Assembly (NCBI RefSeq): GCF_025999095.1
Contig: NZ_AP024678.1
Location: forward strand, 2,201,527-2,265,526
DNA length: 64,000 nt
Direction of reading: 5' to 3'
Source: Thermosynechococcus sp.
Lineage (GTDB): Bacteria; Cyanobacteriota; Cyanobacteriia; Thermosynechococcales; Thermosynechococcaceae
A model generated the notes under the pieces. The model was not told where the DNA came from. It made no database searches and saw nothing but the letters and a program-made list of their open reading frames with translations. Position 1 is the first letter of the stretch, and every line of letters starts with the position of its first letter. The translations under genes and the position numbers were made by a program. Positions 29,361 to 37,837 of the stretch are shown piece after piece.

Positions 29361-29840
29361 ATGTCTGTGCGTTTATATGTGGGCAATCTGCCGCGTGATT
29401 TGAGCCGCGAAGAGTTAGAAGCCCTATTTAGCCAAGAAGTGGGCGAAGTGGGTACCACTAAACTGATTACGGATCGTAAGACGGGCAAGTGCCGGGGGTT
29501 TGGCTTTGTCACCGTCGAGTCCGAAGAAGTGGCGGATCAAGTGATTGAGAAACTCAACGGCTACACCTTTAAGGACAATCCCCTCAAGATTGAAAAGGCC
29601 AACGATAAGCCTAAGTCTGAAGCTAAGGAAAAAGAAGAAGCAGCGGCAGAAAAAAACACTGCCAGCAACCGCAGCAATAACCGCAAAAATAACAAAAATA
29701 ATGGGCGGCGTACTCAAGTCAATTCTGCGCCAGCTGAATATAGCTCTATGGATACGGAAGCTGCTCAACCCGATCCCCGCTGGGCAGATGCCTTAGCACA
29801 GCTCAAAGAACGGCTCCTCGCCCAAAGCAGCAACGCTTAA
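29361..29840 (+). CDS. RRM-type RNA-binding protein (cyanobacterial Rbp family)
   Basis: A 159-residue protein with one RNA recognition motif at about 2-80. RNP2 is LYVGNL and RNP1 is CRGFGFVTV. The C-terminal tail is rich in Lys/Glu, then Asn/Arg/Ser (SNRSNNRKNNKNNGRR), and ends with an acidic/helical piece. Family members bind mRNA and several are cold-induced or needed to place photosystem mRNAs at thylakoids. The tail here is longer than the Gly-rich tails of some Rbps. The start is the ATG at 29361, with a strong Shine-Dalgarno. Confidence 0.92.
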   Translation: MSVRLYVGNLPRDLSREELEALFSQEVGEVGTTKLITDRKTGKCRGFGFVTVESEEVADQVIEKLNGYTFKDNPLKIEKANDKPKSEAKEKEEAAAEKNTASNRSNNRKNNKNNGRRTQVNSAPAEYSSMDTEAAQPDPRWADALAQLKERLLAQSSNA

Positions 29841-29858
29841 GGGTTTTAGGTTGTTTCT

Positions 29859-30461
29859 ATGACGGCGGATCCCTGGCCATTTGTCACTCCGGGTATCCCC
29901 GATAGTCTCTTTGAGCGATTACCAGGTATTCCCCTCACCCAACGGGAAACGCGGTTATTGATGCTCTCCTATTTACGGCTTGAACCGGACTCTTGCCTTT
30001 GGGATGTGGGAGCAGGCACAGGTACGATCGCGGTTGAGGCAGCGCGCTTGGCAAAGCGGGGACAGGTGATTGCAATTGAACGGGATGAGGAAGTCGTTGA
30101 TCTGATTCAGCGCAATTGCGATCGCTTTGGGGTCAAGAATGTCCAGATTGTTGCCGGTTTGGCTCCAGACTGCTTTCCGCAGTTACGTCACACACCGCAG
30201 CGGATTTGCCTGGAGGGGGGACGCCCCATCAAAGAAGTTTTACTGCGAGCGTGGGAGTATCTTGCCCCCGGTGGTCGCTTGGTGGCGATCGCCAGTAGCT
30301 TAGAAAATCTCTATGCCCTCTCTGAGGGTTTCGCGACAGTCCAAGCCCGCAGCCTAGAGGTGGTGCAATCAGTGATTAATCGTCTGGAAACGCGGGGCGG
30401 CCACCAAATTTTTGCAGCCGTGGAACCCATCTTTATTCTCAGTGCAGAAAAAATCTCCTAA
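29859..30461 (+). CDS. cbiT: Precorrin-6B C15-methyltransferase (decarboxylating) CbiT
   Basis: An S-adenosylmethionine-dependent methyltransferase of 200 residues, CbiT/CobL-C type, for cobalamin-ring synthesis. It shows the N-terminal GIPDSLFERLPGIPLTQRE, the SAM-binding WDVGAGTGTIAVEAARL near 47-63, and a late RGGHQIFAAVEPIFIL. Other cbi genes are not adjacent. It starts 18 bases after the RRM protein stop and overlaps rsmI by one base (TAATG), so these genes are probably co-transcribed. Confidence 0.9.
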   Translation: MTADPWPFVTPGIPDSLFERLPGIPLTQRETRLLMLSYLRLEPDSCLWDVGAGTGTIAVEAARLAKRGQVIAIERDEEVVDLIQRNCDRFGVKNVQIVAGLAPDCFPQLRHTPQRICLEGGRPIKEVLLRAWEYLAPGGRLVAIASSLENLYALSEGFATVQARSLEVVQSVINRLETRGGHQIFAAVEPIFILSAEKIS

Positions 30462-31306
30462 TGGGCATTGGGCAATTGTGGGTGGTGGGCACCCCCATTG
30501 GCAACCTTGAGGACATGAGCACTCGTGCCCTGCGTATTCTCAAGGAAGTGGATCTCATAGCCGCCGAGGATACGCGCCACACTGGTCGCCTGTTACAGCA
30601 TTTTGGCATTACCACACCCCAAATTAGTCTCCATGAGCACAATACTCAACAGCGAGTCCCCCAATTGCTTCAGCGCCTAGAGGCAGGTCAACAGATCGCG
30701 CTCGTCAGTGATGCGGGCCTACCGGGGGTGTCGGATCCTGGTTATGAATTAATTACCGCCTGTATTGCGGCAGCAATTCCCGTGACGCCGATTCCCGGCG
30801 CCAATGCTGCCCTAACGGCCCTGATGGCTGCCGGCTTACCGATGGATCGCTTTTGTTTTGAAGGGTTTTTGCCGCCTAAGGGGCGCGATCGCCAACAGCG
30901 ACTAGCAGCACTGCAACAGGAGAGGCGCACAATTGTTCTCTATGAAGCCCCCCATCGCTTGGTGCAAACAGTAACAGAGTTATGTCAGGTTTTGGGGAGC
31001 GATCGCCCTGTTGTCCTTGCCCGCGAACTTACCAAGCGCCACGAAGAATTTTGGCGGGGAACCCTCGGTACTGCCTGCACTTATCTGCAGGAGCATCCCC
31101 CCCGGGGCGAATACACCCTGGTTTTAGCCGGTGCCCCTGAACCTTCGCTGGCTGTGAATCCCAATGGTCTAGCCAGGGAATTGGCAACACTGCTCAACCA
31201 AGGTCTTTCTCTGACCCAGGCCAGCCGTCAACTGGCGGATCTGACGGGGCTTTCGCGGCGGGAGATCTATCAACTGGGACTCCAGCTTAAACAGGAACCG
31301 CCTTAA
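30461..31306 (+). CDS. rsmI: 16S rRNA 2'-O-methyltransferase RsmI
   Basis: A tetrapyrrole-methylase-fold enzyme that methylates the ribose of C1402 in 16S rRNA. The 281-residue protein has the diagnostic LWVVGTPIGNLEDMSTRAL start, DLIAAEDTRHTGRLL, SDAGLPGVSDPG, PIPGANAALTAL and FEGFLPPKGRDRQ. It overlaps cbiT by one base. It runs tail to tail with cofG, sharing 20 bases. Confidence 0.96.
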   Translation: MGIGQLWVVGTPIGNLEDMSTRALRILKEVDLIAAEDTRHTGRLLQHFGITTPQISLHEHNTQQRVPQLLQRLEAGQQIALVSDAGLPGVSDPGYELITACIAAAIPVTPIPGANAALTALMAAGLPMDRFCFEGFLPPKGRDRQQRLAALQQERRTIVLYEAPHRLVQTVTELCQVLGSDRPVVLARELTKRHEEFWRGTLGTACTYLQEHPPRGEYTLVLAGAPEPSLAVNPNGLARELATLLNQGLSLTQASRQLADLTGLSRREIYQLGLQLKQEPP

Positions 31307-32246
31307 CCTTCTCCTGCAAGGGCGGCGGCAACCAATCCAGAAACTGTGGATAGACTGGGAGCCGTGGCACTAGTTCCCATCCCCAACGGTCTAATTGTTC
31401 CCTCAGGGCCGCCAGATCGGGGTGGGGATAGTCTGGATTGACATGGTCAAAGGGAACGATGCCCCCCAAGTCGCGAGCGCCGGCTTCTAGGCACGCCCGC
31501 AAGACCTGGGGATCGGTGACTAGATTTGCAGGAATTTGAATCGTGATGTCCTCAGGCAAGAGCGATCGCGCCCACTGTACCACCTGGGGTAATTGATTCA
31601 GATCAAAGCGAGGTAGCCGCTCTGTTTGATGCTGACCGGGACTGTGGGGCTGCAAAATGACCTCCTGAATGTGTCCCCAGCGCCGATGGCACTCAGCTAT
31701 TGTCGTGAGAGTTGCGGCCCAATCTGCAGGGGTCTCACCAATCCCCAAGAGCAATCCCGTGGTAAAGGGAATACCCAGCTCCCCGGCCTGTTCCAGTTGG
31801 TGTAAACGAATTTGCGGATCCTTACTGGGGGCATGGCGATGCACGGTGTCCAACAACTTAGGGGTCAACTGCTCCAGCATCAGCCCCATCGAGACATTTA
31901 CCCCTTTGAGATAAGCCATTTCGGTGCGACTGAGGGGACCCGCATTGGTATGGGGCAAAAATCCCTGATCCAAGGCTAAGGCTGCCAGATCGTAGAGACG
32001 CCCTAACCATTGGGAACGCTGGGGACTGTTGGGGGCGACTTCGCCGCTGAGAATGAGAATCTCTCGCACCTGCCGCGAAGACAGTGCCCTTAGCTGCTCT
32101 GCGGCTGTTTCTAAACTCAACCAGCCACTGGTGCCGAGGTCCTGCCGAAAATTGCAGTAAGTGCAACGATTAAAGCACTCGTAGGTAGGCACCAGGGTAA
32201 AGGCGGGACTGTAGGTGATTCTGCGATGCTTGGAACACTCTGACAT
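31287..32246 (-). CDS. cofG: FO synthase subunit CofG (radical SAM)
   Basis: This radical SAM enzyme works with CofH to make 7,8-didemethyl-8-hydroxy-5-deazariboflavin (FO), the antenna of some photolyases and the core of F420. The 319-residue protein has the cluster motif C-x3-C-x2-C in YECFNRCTYCNFR near 25-35, SGEVAPNSPQR, and the C-terminal GGIVPFDHVNPDYPHPD typical of CofG. I start it at the ATG at 32246. cofH is not in this window. It shares its last 20 bases with rsmI on the other strand. Confidence 0.9.
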   Translation of the reverse strand: MSECSKHRRITYSPAFTLVPTYECFNRCTYCNFRQDLGTSGWLSLETAAEQLRALSSRQVREILILSGEVAPNSPQRSQWLGRLYDLAALALDQGFLPHTNAGPLSRTEMAYLKGVNVSMGLMLEQLTPKLLDTVHRHAPSKDPQIRLHQLEQAGELGIPFTTGLLLGIGETPADWAATLTTIAECHRRWGHIQEVILQPHSPGQHQTERLPRFDLNQLPQVVQWARSLLPEDITIQIPANLVTDPQVLRACLEAGARDLGGIVPFDHVNPDYPHPDLAALREQLDRWGWELVPRLPVYPQFLDWLPPPLQEKVKAVPV

Positions 32247-32284
32247 GCTTGATGCCCTCCTGCTCCAATTGCAGCCTGTAGTCC

Positions 32285-32524
32285 TCATTCTGTATAGCGG
32301 GCGATCGCGAACACGTAGAGGGCATGGCCTGCCAACAATGCTAACCACCCCAGCGTTACGGTTGGCATGAAAGGCACCGCCGTGGGTTGTACCTGATGCC
32401 AAAACCAGCCCCCAGAGTTAACGGCAGCAAAAAGGGCAACATGAACGGCAAAATTCATGCGATCGTCCAAGCGGCGATAGCTCGGATCACGACGATCGGG
32501 CTGACGGGGCCAACGGGGAGGCAT
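32285..32524 (-). CDS. Small 2TM-domain membrane protein
   Basis: A 79-residue protein with a basic N-terminus (PPRWPRQPDRRDPSYRRLDDR) and two hydrophobic segments, about 23-43 and 53-73. This resembles the bacterial 2TM-domain family, whose function is unknown. The ATG at 32524 is 11 bases after the ftrV stop on the same strand, so ftrV and this gene are probably co-transcribed. Confidence 0.7.
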   Translation of the reverse strand: MPPRWPRQPDRRDPSYRRLDDRMNFAVHVALFAAVNSGGWFWHQVQPTAVPFMPTVTLGWLALLAGHALYVFAIARYTE

Positions 32525-32535
32525 ATAGAGCGTAC

Positions 32536-32781
32536 CTAAATTACTTCCAGCTCATCCGGGTGTAAATGGGCAATGAACTTGGGACTAAACTGCACCTGAA
32601 TTGGGTAGTTGGGACTAATGGGACGGCCTTGCCAGTCGCTGAGAATAGCGCAAATTTCCCCCTCCATTCCTTGAATATCAAAGGGTTTATTGCGGTGATT
32701 GGGATGGTGATAGATAATGGTGGGAGTTTTGACACGTACTCGCAGACCTACGCTTAGGGCTGGTTGCTCCATAACGCTCAT
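32536..32781 (-). CDS. ftrV: Ferredoxin-thioredoxin reductase variable chain
   Basis: FtrV is the small beta-barrel subunit that pairs with the catalytic FeS subunit FtrC to pass electrons from ferredoxin to thioredoxin. The 81-residue protein has the SH3-like pattern GLRVRVKTPTIIYHHPNH, GMEGEICAIL and FIAHLHPDELEVI. Two in-frame ATGs (32781 and 32772) could start it. ftrC is not in the window. Confidence 0.9.
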   Translation of the reverse strand: MSVMEQPALSVGLRVRVKTPTIIYHHPNHRNKPFDIQGMEGEICAILSDWQGRPISPNYPIQVQFSPKFIAHLHPDELEVI

Positions 32782-32857
32782 TCGTTGTCTGTTCTCCTCG
32801 ACTGGCAGGGGTTTTCTTTCTATCGTCGCATACGGAATGACAAGGGCGATCGCCCCC

Positions 32858-32880
32858 TAGCAATTGAAAATCAATTGTTA
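32858..32880. repeat. AT-rich inverted repeat upstream of ftrV
   Basis: TAGCAATTGA, three bases, TCAATTGTTA: ten-base arms with one mismatch, built from two CAATTG palindromes. It lies about 77 bases upstream of the ftrV start and 20 bases beyond the stop of the upstream CHAD gene. It could be an operator for ftrV or a 3' hairpin of the CHAD mRNA. There is no T-run. Confidence 0.4.
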
Positions 32881-32900
32881 CCATTACCCACCCCCCTCTG

Positions 32901-33893
32901 TCAGTTGGCAGAGGAGATCAGCGGATGAGCGAAGGAGTGGCCATTGGCGCTCATGGTTGTTAGGGGCATCAGGAGCAGCGAGCGCACTTGATGACGTTTT
33001 TCAGGGCTGAGGTATTCCTGCTGCAGACAGCGCCAAGTTTGCCACTGGCGTGTTTGTTCAAGGGCAATCATTTCGGCGAGGCAAGGAGAGGCTTGGCGCA
33101 GATTGAGTCCGAGTTGGGTACGGAAAAAGTCATCAAGGACCACGCCATCGTGAAGTGTCCCTAGGAGTTCTTGCAACTGAGCAAAGGCAGCCACCTGCTC
33201 GCTGAAGGCGTCTCCATAGACACTGCTAAAGAGTTCCATTTGGTAGCGGACCCGCTTGGTTTGCTTGCGCAGATCATGGAGAACGTCACCCGCCGTTTGC
33301 AGCCACTGGGGCGGGTTACTGACTGCCAAGAAGAGGGGGCGATCGCCCTGCCATTCAATGGCCACTTGCCACCCGGGATGCAGCAGGAGTTGACACACCA
33401 AGGGCAATAGGATATCTGGGGCAATCAGTTCTGTGGGTAAGTCGGCAATTTCACGATATTGAGGGGCAGCTAGCCATTCCTCTAGCCCCTGTTGCAACTT
33501 GCGATAGCGATCGCTGCGCAGCAATTGAAGCGCTTTTTGCAGCAGTTCTGCCCGTTGCTTTTCGAGCTTTTTAATGAGCTTGGCCAGTTGTTGTTGCTCA
33601 CAGCGGGGCAGGTGAGGGTAATACTGCTCCTTGAGCGCCAGCATCATCACATCCAAATCCCGTACGGGACTGAGGCTGCCGGCGATCGCCCGTACCCGCT
33701 GAATGGAAACTCCCTTGGGCAACCGTACCGTATTACAAAACACCTCCAGAGCCGTTCGCAGGCGGCGCAGCCCCACGCGCATCTGATGAATCGCCTCAAC
33801 ATCGCGATCGCGAATCACCCCTGGCTCATGTTTGCTAATTTTGCGGTAGTACTTTTCAAAAGCAGCGTATGCAACATGCCCTAGGGTTTCCAT
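32901..33893 (-). CDS. CHAD domain protein
   Basis: A 330-residue helical protein with the CHAD signature: conserved His in ISKHEPGVIRDRDVEAIHQMRVGLRRLRTAL (about 16-45), KGVSIQRVRAIAGSLSPVRDLDVMM, and a second half-repeat with LHDLRKQTKRVRYQMELF. CHAD domains bind inorganic polyphosphate through basic surfaces and often sit near polyphosphate genes; none is adjacent here. I start it at the ATG at 33893 rather than an upstream in-frame Met. An inverted repeat lies just upstream. Confidence 0.88.
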   Translation of the reverse strand: METLGHVAYAAFEKYYRKISKHEPGVIRDRDVEAIHQMRVGLRRLRTALEVFCNTVRLPKGVSIQRVRAIAGSLSPVRDLDVMMLALKEQYYPHLPRCEQQQLAKLIKKLEKQRAELLQKALQLLRSDRYRKLQQGLEEWLAAPQYREIADLPTELIAPDILLPLVCQLLLHPGWQVAIEWQGDRPLFLAVSNPPQWLQTAGDVLHDLRKQTKRVRYQMELFSSVYGDAFSEQVAAFAQLQELLGTLHDGVVLDDFFRTQLGLNLRQASPCLAEMIALEQTRQWQTWRCLQQEYLSPEKRHQVRSLLLMPLTTMSANGHSFAHPLISSAN

Positions 33894-33935
33894 AGGACTC
33901 CCTCTTTGCTCAACGCCCAAAGGCATACCATCATC

Positions 33936-33965
33936 AAACTAACGTTTATTAGCCAAGGTTAGTTT
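33936..33965. promoter_or_regulatory. Inverted repeat upstream of the CHAD gene
   Basis: AAACTAAC, fourteen bases, then GTTAGTTT make a perfect eight-base dyad 43-72 bases upstream of the CHAD start, inside an AT-rich stretch. It may be an operator or part of the promoter. On the plus strand it runs into a T-rich stretch (TTTTTTC), so it could also act as a weak terminator, but no plus-strand gene ends there. Confidence 0.4.
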
Positions 33966-34023
33966 TTTCTTAATCTTAACTTAACTCTATTCTAAAGTTG
34001 TGGCTGAATCACTCCTCGACAAC

Positions 34024-34050
34024 AAAAAACCCCGCTCAACTGGAACGGGG
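34024..34050 (-). terminator. Rho-independent terminator of sodB
   Basis: On the minus strand, CCCCG, an eleven-base loop and CGGGG are followed directly by six T residues (complement of 34024-34029). It lies about 50 bases after the sodB stop. Confidence 0.75.
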
Positions 34051-34097
34051 AGTGAGTGACGTCATTCAGTAACAGCCAAATCAAAAAATTGGCAATC

Positions 34098-34700
34098 TTA
34101 GGCAGCTGCCAAGTTCTTAGCAACAAAATCCCAGTTCACCAGTTGGTTCAGGAAATTATCAATGAAGTCGGGACGACGGTTTTGGTAGTCGAGATAGTAG
34201 GCGTGCTCCCACACATCAATCGTCAGTAGGGGCACTTGACCGTGAACCAAGGGGTTTTCGGCATTGGGAGTTTTAGTTACTTTCAGTGTGCCAGCTTCGA
34301 GCACCAGCCATGCCCAGCCACTGCCAAATTGGGTTGCTGCCGCATTTTTGAACTGGGACTTGAATTCGTCGTAGCTACCAAAAGCACTGTTGATTCGAGC
34401 AGCCACATCACCCGTAGGCGCACCACCACCACCCGGCTTGAGGCTATTCCAGAAGAAGGTGTGATTCCACACTTGGGCGGCATTGTTGAAGATGCCCACC
34501 TTGGCAGCATCGCCATAGGTCATGCGAATGACATCTTCAAGGGATTTGTCAGCGAGTTCGGTATCTTGAGTCAGTTTATTGAGGTTATCCACGTAGCCCT
34601 TGTGGTGTTTGCCATAGTGAAATTCAAGGGTTTTCGCAGACATTCCATAGGGCTCAAGGGCACCCGGATCAAAGGGAAGGGGTTCTTGTACAAATGCCAT
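34098..34700 (-). CDS. sodB: Iron superoxide dismutase
   Basis: This enzyme dismutates superoxide in the cytosol. The 200-residue protein has metal ligands in [12 protein letters not shown] (His), [13 protein letters not shown] (His) and [11 protein letters not shown] (Asp and His). The AAQ-x-WNH context and the Ala/Gln arrangement favour the iron form over manganese. I start it at the ATG at 34700. It has a recognisable terminator and a good -10 element, so it appears monocistronic. Confidence 0.95.
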   Translation of the reverse strand: MAFVQEPLPFDPGALEPYGMSAKTLEFHYGKHHKGYVDNLNKLTQDTELADKSLEDVIRMTYGDAAKVGIFNNAAQVWNHTFFWNSLKPGGGGAPTGDVAARINSAFGSYDEFKSQFKNAAATQFGSGWAWLVLEAGTLKVTKTPNAENPLVHGQVPLLTIDVWEHAYYLDYQNRRPDFIDNFLNQLVNWDFVAKNLAAA

Positions 34701-34809
34701 AGTGTTCAATACCTCTCTAAAGGTGATGCAAGTTTAGGCTACTAGAGATCAGTCATCGCCAAAAGGCACCTAGCAGCAGTGCCCATCGCCTAATTAACAA
34801 TTCGCAATA

Positions 34810-34815
34810 ATTATA
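34810..34815 (-). promoter_or_regulatory. Candidate -10 element of sodB
   Basis: A perfect TATAAT on the minus strand, about 110 bases before the sodB ATG. A poor -35 match (TTCCGA) lies 17 bases further up. The DNA just downstream is AT-rich with TAATTA repeats and may bind a regulator. Confidence 0.45.
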
Positions 34816-34891
34816 TCATCCGTCTTTCCCCTTCGGAAAAGGGCTGTGCCGCCGCATGATATGTTCAGAGGGGTTTTGGGTCTTGCGCTCT

Positions 34892-36370
34892 ATGGTTGGT
34901 TCTGTCCTGCGCCTAGATCAAGTTTTAATTCCTGAGGATGCCCCAATTCGCTTTGGTACCGATGGTTGGCGCGGCATCATTGGGGCTGAGTTTACCTTTA
35001 ACCGTCTGCTGCGGGCAGCCAAGGCAGCGGCGGCAGTCCTCTATCAGACCTACGGCGATGGCAGGACGCCGCGGATCATTGTCGGCTACGACCGCCGGTT
35101 TTTGGCAGAACACTGTGCAGCAGTTGTTGCCGAGTTACTGGTCAGCCAAGGCTATGAGGTCTGGCTTTCTAGTTGTGCGGCACCAACACCGGCCTTTAGC
35201 TGGGCTGTCAAAGCGGAGCAGGCCATCGGTGGACTGGTGATTACAGCTAGCCATAATCCCGGCCTTTACGCCGGACTGAAGGTGAAGGGCGCTTTTGGTG
35301 GGTCAGTGTCAACACCTGTCACCCAAGCCATTGAAGCGCAGTTAGCTCAAGGGGAGCCGCCACCCGTGGGTGAGGCCAAAACAGACTATCAAGTCTTTGA
35401 TCCGTGGCCCAGCTATTGTGCGGCGTTGCGCACTCATGTTGATCCCAGCCCCATTCGGGCGGCGATCGCCGGCGGTAAACTGCACGTCTGTACCGATGTT
35501 ATGCATGGGGTCGCTGCCGGAGGACTAGAGCGACTGTTGGCTTGGCCCATAGAGGAGTTTCGACGGGAGCGCGACCCCCTCTTTGGCGGCGGCGCCCCTG
35601 AACCCATTGGCCGTTATTTAGCCGCTACCCAAGAACAACTGCGCCAACAAGGCAGTGCCACCCCTACAGTGTGTTTAGTCTTTGATGGCGATGCCGATCG
35701 CTTGGCGGTCATTGATGGTGAGGGGGTACTGTACACTGCCCAAGAAATGATTCCCATCTTGATTGACCATTTAGCACAGCACAGTCCCTATCGAGGGGCA
35801 GTGATTAAGTCTATCAGCTGTTCCGATCTGGTGGCACGAGTGGCAGCCCACCATGGCTTAGCGGTGATTGAAACACCCATTGGCTTCAAGTACATTGGCG
35901 ATCGCCTACTGGCTGGGGAAGCTGTCCTCTTAGGCGGTGAAGAATCAGGGGGAATCGGCTATGGCCACCATCTCCCTGAGCGAGATGCCCTCCTGTCGGC
36001 ACTGTACCTATTACAAGCCCTGGTGACCTCCGGCTTAAGCGTGGGGGAATACTATCAGCAGTTGCAGGTAACGACGAACTTTTACAGTGCCTATGATCGC
36101 GTTGATCTCACCCTTACGTCCGTGGCCCAGCGGCAAAAACTAGAAGCGCTCCTAGGGGAGCATCCCTTCACCCAGATTTTGGATAGTCCCGTGAGCCACT
36201 GGGACACCATTGACGGCTACAAGTTTCATCTGGCCGATGGCGGTTGGCTACTGATTCGCTTTAGTGGCACCGAACCTCTGCTGCGCCTCTACTGCCAAGG
36301 GAAAACACCTGAACAGGTACAGCGCATTCTACAATGGGCCAGTCAATGGGCAGTTGCAGTTGCTGGCTAA
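34892..36370 (+). CDS. Phosphoglucomutase/phosphomannomutase family protein
   Basis: An alpha-D-phosphohexomutase of 492 residues that moves phosphate between C1 and C6 of hexoses. It has the N-terminal FGTDGWRGIIG, the phosphoserine loop TASHNPG near 124, the Mg loop DGDADRLAV near 268, the sugar-binding GEESGGIG near 350 and the phosphate-binding RFSGTEPLLRLY near 457. Whether glucose or mannose is preferred cannot be told. ATGs at 34856 and 34892 are both possible; the second begins close to the conserved start. It is divergent from sodB. Confidence 0.93.
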   Translation: MVGSVLRLDQVLIPEDAPIRFGTDGWRGIIGAEFTFNRLLRAAKAAAAVLYQTYGDGRTPRIIVGYDRRFLAEHCAAVVAELLVSQGYEVWLSSCAAPTPAFSWAVKAEQAIGGLVITASHNPGLYAGLKVKGAFGGSVSTPVTQAIEAQLAQGEPPPVGEAKTDYQVFDPWPSYCAALRTHVDPSPIRAAIAGGKLHVCTDVMHGVAAGGLERLLAWPIEEFRRERDPLFGGGAPEPIGRYLAATQEQLRQQGSATPTVCLVFDGDADRLAVIDGEGVLYTAQEMIPILIDHLAQHSPYRGAVIKSISCSDLVARVAAHHGLAVIETPIGFKYIGDRLLAGEAVLLGGEESGGIGYGHHLPERDALLSALYLLQALVTSGLSVGEYYQQLQVTTNFYSAYDRVDLTLTSVAQRQKLEALLGEHPFTQILDSPVSHWDTIDGYKFHLADGGWLLIRFSGTEPLLRLYCQGKTPEQVQRILQWASQWAVAVAG

Positions 36371-36403
36371 TCGTTAAAAAACAATCAATATGGACAAAGC
36401 ATC

Positions 36404-37837
36404 ATGCCATTAGACCCATTCAGCCAAAATGCTGCTGCCACCAGCGCCCGTCCGCCCCTTTCCCTATCGACAAAACTTGCCTTTGGCGCCGGCGATCTTG
36501 GAACTGCCATCACTGCCAATTTACAGGTGTTTTTCCTGATGGTGTTCTTGACCAATGTGGCTGGACTCAATGCTGGCTTGGCGGGAAGCGTACTCATGAT
36601 TGGCAAAATTTGGGATGCCATGAATGACCCGATCATCGGCTACCTGAGCGATCGCACCCCCGTGGGCAAGTGGGGACGCCGCCACCTCTGGATGATGGCA
36701 GCCGCGATTCCCTTTGGCTTGAGTTTTTTCTTGAACTGGTGGGTGCCGACAACGGATCAAGGGTTGCTTTTTGGCTACTACGTCCTCATTGGCCTATTGT
36801 TTAACACGTTTTACACCGCGGTAAACCTGCCCTACACCGCCCTGACCCCAGAACTCACTGAAGATTACAACGAACGCACCAGTCTCAATAGTTTTCGCTT
36901 TGCCTTTTCCATTGGGGGCAGCATTGGCTCCTTACTCCTTGCTCAGGTCGTTTTCCAGAACATTCCCGATCCCCAAGCCCAGTACTTGATCCTCGGGGGC
37001 ATTGCCGCCGTCTTGTCCGTTTTGCCCATCTATTGGTGCGTCTGGGGAACACGGCAGCGGGTGCAGGCGTTTGAACGCCGTATCCCCACGCCTGAGCAGC
37101 GCCATTTACCGCTGAAGACGCAACTGCGGCTGGTGTTTAGCAATCGTCCCTTTCTTTATGTGATGGGAATCTACCTGTGTTCTTGGCTGGCGGTGCAAAT
37201 TACTGCCTCGCTGATTCCCTTTTTTATTGGCGATTGGTTGCAAATGTCCGCCGCTGCCTATACCCAAGTGGCGCTGACGGTTCAAGGAACCGCTATGATC
37301 ATGCTCTTTGTCTGGAGTGCTGTGAGTCGTCGCCTGGGCAAGAAGGCGGTGTACTTCATGGGGATGAGCCTGTGGATCATTGCCCAGGCTGGTCTCTTTT
37401 TGTTGCAACCAGGACAGACAGCGCTGGTATATATCTGTGCAATTCTGGCGGGCTTTGGGGTTGCGACCGCTTATCTTATCCCTTGGTCAATGATTCCCGA
37501 TGTGATTGATCTAGATGAACTCCAGAGTGGTCAGCGGCGGGAGGGGATCTTTTATGCCTTTATGGTGCTGCTGCAAAAAATTGGTCTTGCCCTCGGTCTG
37601 TTCTTAGTGGGTCAGGCTTTGCAGGGGGCGGGTTACATTTCTACTGTCGCCGGGGCGCCAGCGCCGGTGCAACCGCCGTCGGCACTTTTAGCAATTCGCA
37701 TTGCCATTGGACCTTTGCCAACGTTTTTTCTCATTGTGGGGATGATTTTGGCCTATCTCTATCCCATTACCCACGCTGTCCACCAAGGGATTCTTTTGCA
37801 GTTGCACGCCAAACGCCAAGGAGAGACTGAGGCATGA
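36404..37837 (+). CDS. MFS sugar transporter, GPH cation symporter type
   Basis: A 477-residue, roughly twelve-helix transporter of the glycoside-pentoside-hexuronide:cation symporter family (MelB-like). Seen are KLAFGAGDLGTAI near the start, the MelB-type loop DAMNDPIIGYLSDRTPVGKWGRRHLW, LPYTALTPELTEDYNERT and SMIPDVIDLDELQSGQRREGIFYAF. The substrate is unknown. The ATG is at 36404. It overlaps folP by four bases (ATGA), indicating coupled translation. Confidence 0.92.
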   Translation: MPLDPFSQNAAATSARPPLSLSTKLAFGAGDLGTAITANLQVFFLMVFLTNVAGLNAGLAGSVLMIGKIWDAMNDPIIGYLSDRTPVGKWGRRHLWMMAAAIPFGLSFFLNWWVPTTDQGLLFGYYVLIGLLFNTFYTAVNLPYTALTPELTEDYNERTSLNSFRFAFSIGGSIGSLLLAQVVFQNIPDPQAQYLILGGIAAVLSVLPIYWCVWGTRQRVQAFERRIPTPEQRHLPLKTQLRLVFSNRPFLYVMGIYLCSWLAVQITASLIPFFIGDWLQMSAAAYTQVALTVQGTAMIMLFVWSAVSRRLGKKAVYFMGMSLWIIAQAGLFLLQPGQTALVYICAILAGFGVATAYLIPWSMIPDVIDLDELQSGQRREGIFYAFMVLLQKIGLALGLFLVGQALQGAGYISTVAGAPAPVQPPSALLAIRIAIGPLPTFFLIVGMILAYLYPITHAVHQGILLQLHAKRQGETEA

